Assembly (NCBI RefSeq): GCF_020283565.1
Contig: NC_060064.1
Location: 25,130,337 to 25,194,336 of the forward strand
Direction of reading: 5' to 3'
Source of the DNA: Trifolium pratense
Taxonomy: Eukaryota > Streptophyta > Magnoliopsida > Fabales > Fabaceae
DNA: 64,000 bases
Shown here: piece by piece, positions 19,284-31,621 of the stretch
Layout of the letters: each line of letters starts with the position of its first letter
How positions within the stretch are numbered: the first letter of the stretch is position 1
Program-made: the position numbers and the translations under genes
The notes under the pieces: generated by a model
The model's input: only the letters and a program-made list of their open reading frames with translations
Told to the model about the DNA's origin: nothing
Database searches by the model: none

Positions 19284-22200
19284 TCATTCAGAGATTGAAA
19301 ACATGTTCAGATGTTTCTTTATAAAATCAAATCTTTCAACAGATAAGGCTTTAGTAAATATGTCAGCCCATTGATTTTCAGTATCAACAAACTTAATATC
19401 TATAATGCCTCTCTGAACATAATCTCTGATAAAATGGTGTTTAATTTCAATATGTTTGGCTCTAGAGTGTAGAATAGGATTTTTAGATAAATGAATGGCT
19501 GCAGTATTATCACAATATAAAGGAATATTGTTACTGCTTACCTGATAATCTTCTAACTGATATTTTAGCCAGAGTAGTTGTGTGCAACACTTAGCTGCTG
19601 AAATGTATTCTGCTTCTGCTGTAGACAAAGCTATAGTAGTTTGTCTTTTACTAGCCCAGGAGATAAGGTTTTCACCAACAAATTGACAATTGCCACTTGT
19701 GGATTTTCTTTCAATTTTATCTCCAGCATAGTCAGCATCACAGAATCCATTTAGCACATAATCATTGGATTTCTTATAGAGAAGTCCAAGATTAGTTGTT
19801 CCTTTCAGATACCTAAAGATTCTCTTTACAGCTGTAAGATGAGATTCTCTAGGATCTGACTGGAATCTTGCACATAAGCAAACACTGAATAAAATATCTG
19901 GTCTAGAGGCTGTCAGATAGAGTAAGGAACCAATCATACCTCTGTAGATCTTTTGATCTACCTTTCCTTCATCATCTGACTTGCCCATGTTGGTAGTTGG
20001 ATGCATAGGAGTATTCATAATCTTGCAGTCATCTAGATTGAATTTCTTCAGAAGTTCTTTAGTGTATTTTGATTGATGAACATAAGTTCCTTCCTTCTTC
20101 TGATTGATTTGAATTCCAAGAAAGAACTTCAACTCTCCCATCATGCTCATTTCAAATTCATCCTGCATTATCTTAGAAAAATTCTTGCACAAAGCAGCAT
20201 TAGTTGAACCAAAAATAATATCATCAACATAAATTTGAATAATTAAAATGTCTTCTTTGGTTGTTTTTCTAAAGAGTGTGCAGTCAACCTTTCCTTTTTC
20301 AAAACCTTTTTCCAGAAGGAAATTACTGAGTCTATCATACCAAGCTCTTGGAGCTTGTTTCAGACCATACAGTGATTTCTTCAGTTTAAAAACATGTTCT
20401 GGGTTTGAGATATTTTCAAAACCAGGAGGTTGCTTAACATACACTTCTTCAGAAATGAAACCATTTAAGAAGGCACTTTTAACATCCATCTGATACAAAG
20501 TTATTCCATGATTAACAGCATAAGATAAAAGTAACCTGATTGCTTCAAGTCTAGCAACTGGTGCAAAGGTTTCAGTATAGTCAATCCCCTCTTGTTGACT
20601 ATAACCTTGTGCAACCAATCTAGCCTTGTTTCTTACCACTTCACCTTGTTCATTCAGCTTGTTTCTGAATACCCATTTTGTTCCAATAATGTTCTTGTGT
20701 GAAGGCTTAGGCACTAGAGTCCACACATCATTCCTTTGAAATTGATTCAGCTCTTCTTGCATTGCTACAATCCAAGCATCATCTTTCAGAGCTTCATCAA
20801 TCTTTGAAGGTTCCATCATTGAGATAAGACCAACTAAAGATTCCTCATTTCTCAGTTGAGATCTTGTCTTCCTTGGACTATCCTTGTTGCCTAATATCAG
20901 TTCCTCTGGATGTGATGACTTGTATTTGAAAGTATTTCTTGGGGGCTCATCATCTTCAGACTCATCAACATCAGGTTCAGCAGATGCTTCAGTTCTTGGT
21001 TGTTCAGAGTTTGTAGGAACTATTGTGTTCAGAGGTACTTCAGAGAATGGATGTTCTGAGTAGTTTGGAATATCTAAATATTGATCCTCTGATACCTGAA
21101 ATCTAGACAAACCTTCCACAAGCTCTGACACTTGGTCAGGCTCTTTGTCATCAAATTTGACATGCATACTTTCTTCCACAGTATGTGTTTCAGAAATATA
21201 CAGTCTGTATGCTTTTGAGCGTTCAGAGTATCCTATAAAGATACCCTTATAACCTCTAGCATCAAATTTCTTTAGATGGACTTTGTTGTTTAAGATATAA
21301 CATGTACATCCAAACTGATGAAAATAAGAAATATCAGGCTTCCTTCCTTTGAACAATTCATAAGCAGTTTTGTTCAACTTAGATCTGATATAGATTCTAT
21401 TTTGAACATAACATGCTGTGTTTACAGCTTCTGCCCATAAAAACTTTGCTACATTTGTTTCATGCATCATGGTTCTGGCCATTTCTTGCAGAGTTCTATT
21501 CTTCCTTTCTACAACCCCATTTTGTTGAGGAGTTCTAGGAGAAGAGAATTCATGCAGAATGCCATATTTTTCACAAAAGTTTTCAAAAGGTTCATTTTCA
21601 AATTCTCCACCATGATCACTTCTAACTTTTAAAATAGTGTAGCCTTTTTCATTTTGAATTTGTTTGCAGAAGATGCTAAACTCATCATAAGCTTCATCCT
21701 TTGTTCTAAGGAATTTTACCCAAGTCCATCTACTGTAATCATCAACAATTACTAATCCATACTTCTTTCCATTGATTGAAGCAGTGTTAACTGGTCCAAA
21801 AAGATCAATGTGAAGAAGTTCCAATGGTCTTGAGGTAGAGACAATGTTCTTAGGTTTAAAAGAAGATTTTGTAATCTTTCCTTTTTGACATGAACCACAA
21901 AGTGTGTTTGAGTGATACTTGATTTTAGGTAAACCTCTGACAAGGTCAAGCTTGCTAAGCTTAGAGATTAACCTCCAGTTAGCATGGCCTAACCTCTTAT
22001 GCCAGATCCATTTTTCTTCACTCAAGGTTAAAAGACACATCACTTTTTGTTCATTCAAATCAGAAAGATTAACTTTATAAACATTGTTCTTTCTCAGACC
22101 TTTGAATATAATGGAGTTATCAGATTGTTTAGATACAGTACATGATTCCTTATTAAAGACAACTGCATAACCATTGTCGCAAAATTGACTTATGCTCAAT

Positions 22201-22442
22201 AGATTATGTTTAAGTCCATCAACTAACCAAACATCATTAATAGATAGGGAAGAGTTACCTACTGTACCTGTACCTATTATCTTTCCTTTTTGATTACCTC
22301 CAAAGCCAACAGAACCTCCTTCCTTCATGGTTAGCTTGGAAAACAGTTGTTTGTCACCAGTCATGTGCCTTGAACACCCACTATCCAGATACCATGAATG
22401 ATTCATGATACTTCTTTGAGTGATAGGCTGTATGAGAAACAA
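19284..22442 (-). CDS. pol: pol of copy B: protease, integrase, reverse transcriptase, RNase H
   Basis: The 1052-codon frame is complete. The protease motif [13 protein letters not shown] is at 17-29 (Asp20). The integrase zinc site is H148, H153, C182, C185, and the catalytic triad is D213, D276, E312 in [15 protein letters not shown] and the [13 protein letters not shown] region. RT spans about 570-820 with [11 protein letters not shown] (D653) and YVDD (738-741). RNase H spans about 895-1030 with D902, E943 and D978. The order protease-integrase-RT-RNase H defines Ty1/copia. The frame begins with TTG, has no ATG until residue 14, and lies -1 to gag. Its open stretch begins only two codons before the TTG, so expression needs frameshifting or reinitiation at the gag stop. 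All key residues are present. Confidence 0.95.
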   Translation of the reverse strand: MFLIQPITQRSIMNHSWYLDSGCSRHMTGDKQLFSKLTMKEGGSVGFGGNQKGKIIGTGTVGNSSLSINDVWLVDGLKHNLLSISQFCDNGYAVVFNKESCTVSKQSDNSIIFKGLRKNNVYKVNLSDLNEQKVMCLLTLSEEKWIWHKRLGHANWRLISKLSKLDLVRGLPKIKYHSNTLCGSCQKGKITKSSFKPKNIVSTSRPLELLHIDLFGPVNTASINGKKYGLVIVDDYSRWTWVKFLRTKDEAYDEFSIFCKQIQNEKGYTILKVRSDHGGEFENEPFENFCEKYGILHEFSSPRTPQQNGVVERKNRTLQEMARTMMHETNVAKFLWAEAVNTACYVQNRIYIRSKLNKTAYELFKGRKPDISYFHQFGCTCYILNNKVHLKKFDARGYKGIFIGYSERSKAYRLYISETHTVEESMHVKFDDKEPDQVSELVEGLSRFQVSEDQYLDIPNYSEHPFSEVPLNTIVPTNSEQPRTEASAEPDVDESEDDEPPRNTFKYKSSHPEELILGNKDSPRKTRSQLRNEESLVGLISMMEPSKIDEALKDDAWIVAMQEELNQFQRNDVWTLVPKPSHKNIIGTKWVFRNKLNEQGEVVRNKARLVAQGYSQQEGIDYTETFAPVARLEAIRLLLSYAVNHGITLYQMDVKSAFLNGFISEEVYVKQPPGFENISNPEHVFKLKKSLYGLKQAPRAWYDRLSNFLLEKGFEKGKVDCTLFRKTTKEDILIIQIYVDDIIFGSTNAALCKNFSKIMQDEFEMSMMGELKFFLGIQINQKKEGTYVHQSKYTKELLKKFNLDDCKIMNTPMHPTTNMGKSDDEGKVDQKIYRGMIGSLLYLTASRPDILFSVCLCARFQSDPRESHLTAVKRIFRYLKGTTNLGLLYKKSNDYVLNGFCDADYAGDKIERKSTSGNCQFVGENLISWASKRQTTIALSTAEAEYISAAKCCTQLLWLKYQLEDYQVSSNNIPLYCDNTAAIHLSKNPILHSRAKHIEIKHHFIRDYVQRGIIDIKFVDTENQWADIFTKALSVERFDFIKKHLNMFSISE

Positions 22443-22444
22443 CT

Positions 22445-24844
22445 TTAATCACTACGGTGGAACTCTTTATCACAGTTAATGATAAAGTCATCCCAATATT
22501 CTTCCTCTTCATTTATCAAGTTCTGATTGTTAACTTGAGAACTTGTCAGCCATTGGTCAAGGACATAAGCCCTTCTTCCTTTGCATAGGACTTGTTTCCA
22601 AACTCTAGGTAGGACATATCCTTTCCTAGTTGGTAAATCTGAATGATACATAATTTCAGCTTTTGGTACCCATCTTCTGGGTCCACGCTTGTTAGTCCAC
22701 AAATGTTTACTGTGTTGTTGAGTGTGAGAGAAAGATTTTGGTTTGGAATAATAACTCTTTTGAAAATGTTTCTTAGTTTGAGTTCTGTTATTATTCCAGG
22801 ACTTGGATTGTTTATGCTTCCAGAGTTTGTATTTATCACCAGTCCATTGATTTGACTGGTTATATTTATTGACTCTAGAATCATAAATAACCTTAGTCCT
22901 ATGTTGCCTCTGAGGTTTGAGGTTTGACTTTCTTTTAAAAACTTCTGAGCCTTTAGGTTGACTTTTCTCATGAACTAGAATTCCTCTGGTTCTAGAAGTT
23001 GAAGCCTCAGATTTTGAAACTTTCAGAACATCTGAACTAATACTGTCAAGTTCTGAATAGCTTTTATCTTCTGAGCTTTTCTTCCCAGATCCTGAGGAAC
23101 TCGGTTCCTCTGAGTTGTCATTTCCCAAATCTCTCAGATTATTATCCTCATCTTCCAGAGTACCAAATTTCTTTCCTTCTTCACTCTGAGGTACAACATA
23201 GTAAACCCAAGATTTTCCAACCTTTTTGGGATAGGTCTTTAGCTTTGAATATGTTCTACCATATTCATAGCCAACTCCCTCTCCTCTATGTCTCATGACA
23301 TTATAAACAAGATTAGCAGCTTTGCTCTTACCAAGGTTGAGATGCACAAACTGTTGAAGAGCCATTTCTTGCTCATCAGTAGGTTTGTGACACACAGCAC
23401 AACCCTTTTCAAGATCATTTACTCTATTCAGAGTTTCTTGATATAGACCTTGAAAATGTTCTGCTTGTTCAGTCAGAGTGTTAAGGTTATCTTGTAAAAC
23501 TTTTTGTTTACTTAACACTCTGAGATGTTTCTCAATGACCTTGTTAAGTGCAGTTATAAGTTGAGATTTAGAACAGTCAGAAAATACCTCATCAGTTACT
23601 TCTGAATCTGATTCTGATTCATCGTCTGAGTCTACATCTGAGTCAGTTGAAGCCATCAGGGCTAGATTTGCTTCTTCTTCTTCCTCAACTTCTTCCTCAG
23701 ATGATAGCTCTTCAAAGGTAGCCATCAGACTCTTTCTCAATTTGCTCTTGAATTGTTGCTTCTTTGAGCTATATCTTTTGCTTTTGTCTTTAGCAGACAT
23801 TTCTGGACAATCAGCAATAAAGTGTCCTGGCTTCTTACAGTTGAAGCAGTTCTTCTGATCATCCTTTTTGCTGACAAAATTTCTGGAGCTATTACCTCTG
23901 AAATTTCTTTTGTTAAATCTGTTCCATTGCTGAAACTTGGTGAACAAAGCAAACTCATCCTCATTCATCTCATCCTCTTGACCATCAGCAGAAGATTCTT
24001 CTTCAATATCAAGAAGCTGAGTCTTAAGAGCCTTAGAAGTAGTCTTAGTTGACTGTAAAGCCACTGACTTAGACTTCTTCTTAGTTTCTGAGTCAGCATC
24101 CAGAACCATCTCATGGCTTCTGAGATTGCTTATCAGAGCTTCAAGACTCAGAGTCTTGAGATTTTGAGCTTCCTCTATTGCAGTGACCTTAGGTCTCCAA
24201 GCAATAGGAAGACTTCTCAGAATCTTCTGAACATGGTCATAGGTTGAATAACTTCTCTTAAGAGCTTTAAGACCAGATACAAGGATTTGAAACCTTGTAA
24301 ACATAGTCTCAATGTTTTCATCTTGTTGCATAGTGAAAAGTTCATATTGCCTTATCAAAAGACTAGCTTTAGCCTCTTGAACCTTTTCATTACCATCATA
24401 GGTAGCACACATAGAATCAAAGATAGATTTAGCAGTAGACTTGTCCTCTATTCTGACATAATCCTCATGTCTAATAGCACCAACAACAATGTCCTTTACT
24501 CTATGATGCTTAGTGTAGATTTTTAAGTTAGCTGGTGTGAGTAACTTTCTATGCTCAATGGACAATCTTCCAAGTTCATTTAAGTTTTCAAAAGTTACTC
24601 CCAACTCAACCAAATCCCACAACTCATGATCAATAGCAGTAATATTGCTATACAGTCTCTCTTTCCACCACTCAAATAATGAAGCATCACCATTGAATAT
24701 AGGGGCTTTTCTGTTGCCACTATGTTCATGTGATTCATTACTTAAGTAGTCAAAACCAAAAGCATTTCTAGGACCACCACCAGCACCACTGGCATTACCG
24801 GCTTCACCGGTTGTTCTAGTACTACTATCATCTCCTCCAGACAT
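22445..24844 (-). CDS. gag: gag of copy B, 799 residues
   Basis: The protein starts [16 protein letters not shown] copia-type capsid domain occupies about residues 45-250, followed by a CCHC zinc knuckle at 333-346 (C333, C336, H341, C346). An acidic segment follows ([16 protein letters not shown]), then a second CxxC-H site (CAVCHKP). The long basic, Asn/Gln/Lys-rich C-terminal extension is typical of Sireviruses, whose extended Gag has been reported to bind dynein light chain LC8. B carries a TQT core (NNRTQTKK, encoded around 22779-22799) of the kind LC8 recognises. The gene ends HRSD-TAA, 2 nt before the first pol codon (TTG). Confidence 0.93.
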   Translation of the reverse strand: MSGGDDSSTRTTGEAGNASGAGGGPRNAFGFDYLSNESHEHSGNRKAPIFNGDASLFEWWKERLYSNITAIDHELWDLVELGVTFENLNELGRLSIEHRKLLTPANLKIYTKHHRVKDIVVGAIRHEDYVRIEDKSTAKSIFDSMCATYDGNEKVQEAKASLLIRQYELFTMQQDENIETMFTRFQILVSGLKALKRSYSTYDHVQKILRSLPIAWRPKVTAIEEAQNLKTLSLEALISNLRSHEMVLDADSETKKKSKSVALQSTKTTSKALKTQLLDIEEESSADGQEDEMNEDEFALFTKFQQWNRFNKRNFRGNSSRNFVSKKDDQKNCFNCKKPGHFIADCPEMSAKDKSKRYSSKKQQFKSKLRKSLMATFEELSSEEEVEEEEEANLALMASTDSDVDSDDESESDSEVTDEVFSDCSKSQLITALNKVIEKHLRVLSKQKVLQDNLNTLTEQAEHFQGLYQETLNRVNDLEKGCAVCHKPTDEQEMALQQFVHLNLGKSKAANLVYNVMRHRGEGVGYEYGRTYSKLKTYPKKVGKSWVYYVVPQSEEGKKFGTLEDEDNNLRDLGNDNSEEPSSSGSGKKSSEDKSYSELDSISSDVLKVSKSEASTSRTRGILVHEKSQPKGSEVFKRKSNLKPQRQHRTKVIYDSRVNKYNQSNQWTGDKYKLWKHKQSKSWNNNRTQTKKHFQKSYYSKPKSFSHTQQHSKHLWTNKRGPRRWVPKAEIMYHSDLPTRKGYVLPRVWKQVLCKGRRAYVLDQWLTSSQVNNQNLINEEEEYWDDFIINCDKEFHRSD

Positions 24845-24900
24845 AGTGTTCTCACAAGATCTTTACTGTCTCACTGTTAAGTGAAAGTAACAGACCAGGT

Positions 24901-24912
24901 GCTCTGATGCCA
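24901..24912 (-). promoter_or_regulatory. Primer binding site, copy B
   Basis: On the minus strand this reads TGGCATCAGAGC, two bases from the 5' LTR, identical to copies A and C. Confidence 0.8.
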
Positions 24913-24914
24913 AT

Positions 24915-26068
24915 TGAAGGTGTGAAAACACAAGAAGGGGGGGTTGAATTGTGTTTTAGCTAAGTTAAAACTTTTTCAAGTTCTTAACTCAACTACTTTA
25001 GCAGCGGAAAAATAACACAATAAATAACAAGTTAAAGAGAGAGAGAGAGAGATCACACAAATAATAATAAGAGAGAGAGAGAAAAGCACACAAGCAGTTT
25101 ATACTGGTTCCTCTCACAAAACGAGAGTAGTCCAGTCCCCTTGCACTTCCAAGGGAGTTCACTATAATCACACAAGATTACACCTGCTCAAGCACACAAG
25201 CAAGAGACTTCACAACTATGCTCAAGCACACAAGCTTAAGACTTCACACTTAAACACACAAGTTTAAGTTTCACACTTAAGCACACAAGCTTAAGTTTCC
25301 TCAAGTAATAATAAAGTATATAAAAATATACAAGTGCTCTTAGATGAACCTAAAAGAGAGCAAATACAAATAGTACAGAGTATTTGGCTGAAGTGCAAAA
25401 ACACTTGACAGAGGTTCAGAGCTTGTATATCAGAGTTCAGAGTTTGTTCAGCGCACGTTCAATTCTTGCTAATAATTGTTATATGTTGTAGCTGAATCTT
25501 CTAGTATATATACTACTAGAAAAGAGTCGTTGCAAAAAGAACCGTTGGAGTTGATAATCTTTTGTCCTCAAGCAGTCTGTCTTGATGCAGTTTGGTTGTA
25601 TCCAAAACTAAGAAAGAGTTTCAGGTACTTTGACTACTGCAGAGTGGACTTTCCTTATTCAGCTAACAAAACTGAAAACCCACGTTCTCAAGTTAGGACA
25701 GACAGAACAGAGGTAGCTGAACTGATCAGACTTGAAAGGTCATTTTCTTCATTGGTAGAAGAGTTGACTAGCAAAGGGAATCTTTACAGCTTTCAAAGAG
25801 ATCTTCAGAGTTTGATGAAGCTTGTAGACAGACAAGAAGTTCTGAAGTCTTCATCCTCTGAACGTTGTAACCTCTGAAGTCCATCTTCTGAGCGCTTGTA
25901 AACTTCTGAGTTCACATCCTCTGAACTTCACTCAGGACTTATATGATGCTTATATCTGCGCACTTAAAATAAATTTTTAGTCCTTCCAATTGTTTATTAA
26001 TACTTTGTTATCATCAAAACCTTTATAGATTTAGGGGCAAACATTTTTAAATCAATTTTGTTCCAACA
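24915..26068 (-). repeat. 5' LTR of copy B (1154 bp)
   Basis: It is identical to B's 3' LTR except for an added 33 bp at 25061-25093 (starting ATAATAATAAGAGAGAG), an A/G difference right after it, and one base near 25742. The added block matches the LTR type of copy C at the same place, so this LTR is a mosaic of two LTR subfamilies. Confidence 0.9.
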
Positions 26069-27540
26069 TTAACAAAAGAAATTTCAGAGGTAATAGCTCC
26101 AGAAATTTTGTCAGCAAAAAGGATGATCAGAAGAACTGCTTCAACTGTAAGAAGCCAGGACACTTTATTGCTGATTGTCCAGAAATGTCTGCTAAAGACA
26201 AAAGCAAAAGATATAGCTCAAAGAAGCAACAATTCAAGAGCAAATTGAGAAAGAGTCTGATGGCTACCTTTGAAGAGCTATCATCTGAGGAAGAAGTTGA
26301 GGAAGAAGAAGAAGCAAATCTAGCCCTGATGGCTTCAACTGACTCAGATGTAGACTTAGACGATGAATCAGAATCAGATTCAGAAGTAACTGATGAGGTA
26401 TTTTCTGACTGTTCTAAATCTCAACTTATAATTGCACTTAACAAGGTCATTGAGAAACATCTCAGAGTGTTAAGTAAACAAAAAGTTTTACAAGATAACC
26501 TTAACACTCTGACTGAACAAGCAGAACATTTTCAAGGTCTATATCAAGAAACTCTGAATAGAGTAAATGATCTTGAAAAGGGTTGTGCTGTGTGTCACAA
26601 ACCTACTGATGAGCAAGAAATGGCTCTTCAACAGTTTGTGCATCTCAACCTTGGTAAGAGCAAAGCTGCTAATCTTGTTTATAATGTCATGAGACATAGA
26701 GGAGAGGGAGTTGGCTATGAATATGGTAGAACATATTCAAAGCTAAAGACCTATCCCAAAAAGGTTGGAAAATCTTGGGTTTACTATGTTGTACCTCAGA
26801 GTGAAGAAGGAAAGAAATTTGGTACTCTGGAAGATGAGGATAATAATCTGAGAGATTTGGGAAATGACAACTCAGAGGAACCGAGTTCCTCAGGATCTGG
26901 GAAGAAAAGCTCAGAAGATAAAAGCTATTCAGAACTTGACAGTATTAGTTCAGATGTTCTGAAAGTTTCAAAATCTGAGGCTTCAACTTCTAGAACCAGA
27001 GGAATTCTAGTTCATGAGAAAAGTCAACCTAAAGGCTCAGAAGTTTTTAAAAGAAAGTCAAACCTTAAACCTCAGAGGCAACATAGGACTAAGGTTATTT
27101 ATGATTCTAGAGTCAGTAAATATAACCAGTCAAATCAATGGACTGGTGATAAATACAAACTCTGGGAGCATAAACAATCCAAGTCCTGGAATAATAACAG
27201 AACTCAAAATAAGAAAAATTTTCAAAAGAGTTATTATTCCAAACCAAAATCCTTCTCTCACACTCAACAACACAGTAAACATTTGTGGACTAACAAGCGT
27301 GGACCCAGAAGATGGGTACCAAAAGCTGAAATTATGTATCATTCAGATTTACCAACTAGGAAAGGATATGTCCTACCTAGAGTATGGAAACAAGTCCTAT
27401 GCAAAGGAAGAAGGGCTTATGTCCTTGACCAATGGCTGACAAATTCTCAAGTTAACAATCAGAACTTGATAAATGAAGAGGAAGAATATTGGGATGACTT
27501 TATCATTAACTGTGATAAAGAGTTCCACCGTAGTGATTAA
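26069..27540 (+). pseudogene. gag: gag of copy A, C-terminal part
   Basis: The frame resumes directly after copy B's insertion and its TTAAC duplication. It carries the zinc knuckle ([15 protein letters not shown]), the acidic stretch, the CAVCHKP site and the basic extension, ending HRSD-TAA as in B. The LC8-like core of B is changed here (TQN instead of TQT). The open frame shows that A was intact in gag when B arrived. An ATG at 26185 could start a fragment without the capsid domain. Confidence 0.9.
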
Positions 27541-27542
27541 AG

Positions 27543-30500
27543 TTGTTTCTCATACAGCCTATCACTCAAAGAAGTATCATGAATCATTCATGGTATCTGG
27601 ATAGTGGGTGTTCAAGGCACATGACTGGTGACAAACAACTGTTTTCCAAGCTAACCATGAAGGAAGGAGGTTCTGTTGGCTTTGGAGGTAATCAGAAAGG
27701 AAAGATAATAGGTACAGGTACAGTAGGTAATTCTTCCCTATCTATTAATGATGTTTGGTTAGTTGATGGACTTAAACATAATCTATTGAGCATAAGTCAA
27801 TTTTGCGACAATGGTTATGTAGTTGTCTTTAATAAGGAATCATGTACTGTATCTAAACAATCTGATAACTCCATTATATTCAAAGGTCTGAGAAAGAACA
27901 ATGTTTATAAAGTTAATCTTTCTGATTTGAATGAACAAAAAGTGATGTGTCTTTTAACCTTGAGTGAAGAAAAATGGATCTGGCATAAGAGGTTAGGCCA
28001 TGCTAACTGGAGGTTAATCTCTAAGCTTAGCAAGCTTGACCTTGTCAGAGGATTACCTAAAATCAAATATCACTCAAACACACTTTGTGGTTCATGTCAA
28101 AAAGGAAAGATTACAAAATCATCTTTTAAACCTAAGAACATTGTTTCTACCTCAAGACCATTGGAACTTCTTCACATTGATCTTTTTGGACCAGTTAACA
28201 CTGCTTCAATCAATGGAAAGAAGTATGGATTAGTAATTGTTGATGATTACAGTAGATGGACTTGGGTAAAATTCCTAAGAACAAAAGATGAAGCTTATGA
28301 TGAGTTTAGCATCTTCTGCAAACAAATTCAAAATGAAAAAGGCTACACTATTTTAAAAGTAAGAAGTGATCATGGTGGAGAATTTGAAAATGAACCTTTT
28401 GAAAACTTTTGTGAAAAATATGGCATTCTGCATGAATTCTCTTCTCCTAGAACTCCTCAACAAAATGGGGTGGTAGAAAGGAAGAATAGAACTCTGCAAG
28501 AAATGGCCAGAACCATGATGCATGAAACAAATGTAGCAAAGTTTTTATGGGCAGAAGCTGTAAACACAGCATGTTATGTTCAAAATAGAATCTATATCAG
28601 ATCTAAGTTGAACAAAACTGCTTATGAATTGTTCAAAGGAAGAAAACCTGATATTTCTTATTTTCATCAGTTTGGATGTACGTGTTACATCTTAAATAAC
28701 AAAGTCCATCTAAAGAAATTTGATGCTAGAGGCTATAAGGGTATCTTTATAGGATACTCTGAGCGCTCAAAAGCATACAGACTGTATATTTCTGAAACAC
28801 ACACTGTGGAAGAAAGTATGCATGTCAAATTTGATGACAAAGAGCCTGACCAAGTGTCAGAGCTTGTGGAAGGTTTGTCTAGATTTCAGGTATCAGAGGA
28901 TCAATATTCAGATATTCCAAACTACTCAGAACATCCATTCTCTGAAGTACCTCTGAACACAATAGTTCCTACAGACTCTGAACAACCAAGAACTGAAGCA
29001 TCTGCTGAACCTGATGTTGATGAGTCTGAAGATGATGAGCCCCCAAGAAATACTTTCAAATACAAGTCATCACATCCAGAGGAACTGATATTAGGCAACA
29101 AGGATAGTCCAAGGAAGACAAGATCTCAACTGAGAAATGAGGAATCATTAGTTGGTCTTATCTCAATGATGGAACCTTCAAAGATTGATGAAGCTCTGAA
29201 GGATAATGCTTGGATTGTAGCAATGCAAGAAGAGCTGAATCAATTTCAAAGGAATGATGTGTGGACTCTAGTGCCTAAGCCTTCACACAAGAACATTATT
29301 GGAACAAAATGGGTATTCAGAAACAAGCTGAATGAACAAGGTGAAGTGGTAAGAAACAAGGCTAGATTGGTTGCACAAGGTTATAGTCAACAAGAGGGGA
29401 TTGACTATACTGAAACCTTTGCACCAGTTGCTAGACTTGAAGCAATCAGGTTACTTCTATCTTATGCTGTTAATCATGGTATAACTTTGTATCAGATGGA
29501 TGTTAAAAGTGCCTTCTTAAATGGTTTTATTTCTGAAGAAGTGTATGTTAAGCAACCTCCTGGTTTTGAAGATATCTCAAACCCAGAACATGTTTTTAAA
29601 CTGAAGAAATCACTGTATGGTCTGAAACAAGCTCCCAGAGCTTGGTATGATAGACTCAGTAATTTCCTTCTTGAAAAAGGTTTTGAGAAAGGAAAGGTTG
29701 ATTGCACACTTTTTAGAAAAACAACCAAAGAAGACATTTTAATTATTCAAATTTATGTTGATGATATTATTTTTGGTTCAACTAATGCTGCTTTGTGCAA
29801 GAATTTTTCTAAGATAATGCAGGATGAATTTGAAATGAGCATGATGGGAGAGTTGAAGTTCTTTCTTGGAATTCAAATCAATCAGAAGAAGGAAGGAACT
29901 TATGTTCATCAATCAAAATACACTAAAGAACTTCTGAAGAAATTCAATCTAGATGACTGCAAGATTATGAATACTCCTATGCATCCAACTACCAACATGG
30001 GCAAGTCAGATGATGAAGGAAAGGTAGATCAAAAGGTCTACAGAGGTATGATTGGTTCCTTACTCTATCTGACAGCCTCTAGACCAGATATTCTATTCAG
30101 TGTTTGCTTATGTGCAAGATTCCAGTCAGATCCCAGAGAATCTCATCTTACTGCTGTAAAGAGAATCTTTAGGTATCTGAAAGGAACAACTAATCTTGGA
30201 CTTCTCTATAAGAAATCCAATGATTATGTGCTAAATGGATTCTGTGATGCTGACTATGCTGGAGATAAAATTGAAAGAAAATCCACAAGTGGCAATTGTC
30301 AATTTGTTGGTGAAAACCTTATCTCCTGGGCTAGTAAAAGACAAACTACTATAGCTTTGTCTACAGCAGAAGCAGAATACATTTCAGCAGCTAAGTGTTG
30401 CACACAACTACTCTGGTTAAAATATCAGTTAGAAGATTATCAGGTAAGCAGTAACAATATTCCTTTATATTGTGATAATACTGCAGCCATTCATTTATCT

Positions 30501-30701
30501 AAAAATCCTATTCTACACTCTAGAGCCAAACATATTGAAATTAAACACCATTTTATCAGAGATTATGTTCAGAGAGGCATTATAGATATTAAGTTTGTTG
30601 ATACTGAAAATCAATGGGCTGATATATTTACTAAAGCTTTATCTGTTGAAAGATTTGATTTTATAAAGAAACATCTGAACATGTTTTCAATCTCTGAATG
30701 A
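27543..30701 (+). CDS. pol: pol of copy A
   Basis: The 1052-codon frame is collinear with B's pol. It has the protease DSG, integrase HHCC and D,D,E, the RT YVDD motif, and RNase H acidic residues. There are only scattered substitutions (for example NGYVVVF versus NGYAVVF). It starts at the same TTG, -1 to gag. It is intact although its gag and third ORF are interrupted, so the protein could still be made only if a transcript passes through or starts after copy B. Confidence 0.93.
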   Translation: MFLIQPITQRSIMNHSWYLDSGCSRHMTGDKQLFSKLTMKEGGSVGFGGNQKGKIIGTGTVGNSSLSINDVWLVDGLKHNLLSISQFCDNGYVVVFNKESCTVSKQSDNSIIFKGLRKNNVYKVNLSDLNEQKVMCLLTLSEEKWIWHKRLGHANWRLISKLSKLDLVRGLPKIKYHSNTLCGSCQKGKITKSSFKPKNIVSTSRPLELLHIDLFGPVNTASINGKKYGLVIVDDYSRWTWVKFLRTKDEAYDEFSIFCKQIQNEKGYTILKVRSDHGGEFENEPFENFCEKYGILHEFSSPRTPQQNGVVERKNRTLQEMARTMMHETNVAKFLWAEAVNTACYVQNRIYIRSKLNKTAYELFKGRKPDISYFHQFGCTCYILNNKVHLKKFDARGYKGIFIGYSERSKAYRLYISETHTVEESMHVKFDDKEPDQVSELVEGLSRFQVSEDQYSDIPNYSEHPFSEVPLNTIVPTDSEQPRTEASAEPDVDESEDDEPPRNTFKYKSSHPEELILGNKDSPRKTRSQLRNEESLVGLISMMEPSKIDEALKDNAWIVAMQEELNQFQRNDVWTLVPKPSHKNIIGTKWVFRNKLNEQGEVVRNKARLVAQGYSQQEGIDYTETFAPVARLEAIRLLLSYAVNHGITLYQMDVKSAFLNGFISEEVYVKQPPGFEDISNPEHVFKLKKSLYGLKQAPRAWYDRLSNFLLEKGFEKGKVDCTLFRKTTKEDILIIQIYVDDIIFGSTNAALCKNFSKIMQDEFEMSMMGELKFFLGIQINQKKEGTYVHQSKYTKELLKKFNLDDCKIMNTPMHPTTNMGKSDDEGKVDQKVYRGMIGSLLYLTASRPDILFSVCLCARFQSDPRESHLTAVKRIFRYLKGTTNLGLLYKKSNDYVLNGFCDADYAGDKIERKSTSGNCQFVGENLISWASKRQTTIALSTAEAEYISAAKCCTQLLWLKYQLEDYQVSSNNIPLYCDNTAAIHLSKNPILHSRAKHIEIKHHFIRDYVQRGIIDIKFVDTENQWADIFTKALSVERFDFIKKHLNMFSISE

Positions 30702-31154
30702 AAAATTGTTTTTGGCAATTAAAGTGTAAGAGGTTATGTATATCAGAACTTATGATTCAGAACATCTGAAACACAAGCTCTGAAGTACTTAACTCTGATA
30801 GAGAATTTTAAATAACTCAGAGGCTCTGAACTATTTAAGTGGGAAACGTTTAGTATTCACTGCTGAACAGTTGTCCATTAAAATAGCAGTTACCGAGTAA
30901 TTTTCTGCACGTGGTCTACGTGTGTCAGGTAGTGGGTGGTTAATGATGATTTTTGGTATTCAACTTTCTGTCAATTAGCGTAACTTCCCAAATTTGCTAT
31001 TTTAGTGTTAACTGTGTGCATTTAAATAAAACTTACACAATACACTTGCACACTATTCACTTTCACAACCTACACTTTCATATTCTCTCTAAACCTCCAA
31101 CAAACTTTCTTTCTCTCTCGTTAGTTTTTCCAAACCTTACCCTAATCTCCAACA
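30702..31154 (+). promoter_or_regulatory. Promoter-like spacer before the third ORF, copy A
   Basis: The spacer contains a G-box CACGTG (30908-30913), a second core TACGTGTG (30917-30924), a TATA-like TTTAAATAAA (31021-31030) and a C/T-rich leader with CTTTCTTTCTCTCTCG close to the ATG at 31155. Spacing from TATA to ATG (about 125 bp) fits an ordinary plant 5' leader. Copies B and C share the layout. The first 200 bp are also rich in TCAGA/TCTGA motifs. Confidence 0.5.
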
Positions 31155-31621
31155 ATGGCTGGTACTTCATCTTCTTCGTCAAAAAGGATTCCACCGTTTA
31201 TTTTCAAGAACCTTCAGATTGTTGGGAACGAGATGGAATTCCCAGAATCTGAACTCACGTTTCTGTCAGAAAAGATAGTTGATTTTGAAGGTTTGAAAGC
31301 TAATGGTTTCAACGTTAAGCCGTACTTTATCACTCAAGGTTGGGATAAGTACTTCGACATGCTTAACGGTCCTATCTACCCAGATTTGTTGAAGAAATTC
31401 TGGATGAAAGCAAAGGTGTTTGACAAGCTTGAAGCTAAGAAGGAAGAGCTTGCTGCAATAGAAAGAGACCCTAGTCTGAAAGGTAAAACTAGGAAGGAAA
31501 TGGGTCTGCTGGATTATACAGGTGTACAGATTAGGTCAAATATCTGTGGGATGAACATGGCACTCTCGCCTATTCATTTCAATGTTCTTCTTGGTCTGCC
31601 TAACTCTGGGATAGAGTTAGA
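31155..31621 (+). pseudogene. Third ORF of copy A, 5' part (interrupted by copy C)
   Basis: It starts MAGTSSSSSKRIPPF and follows B's protein closely through about residue 155 (LGLPNSGIELD), where copy C's LTR begins. The codon is split by the insertion. The gene resumes at 43884 after the TTAGA duplication. Confidence 0.88.

Larger units (their letters stand above)
13819..26068 (-). mobile_element. Sirevirus copy B, inserted in gag of copy A
   Basis: This is a complete minus-strand element of 12,250 bp. LTRs are at 13819-14939 (3') and 24915-26068 (5'), and the flanking duplication TTAAC is at 13814-13818 and 26069-26073. All coding regions are open: gag, pol, the third ORF and the antisense tail ORF. 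The LTRs differ by a 33-bp segment and about two single bases. B is the best candidate in the window for a recently active copy. It inserted after A, because A's gag is split by it. Confidence 0.95.
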
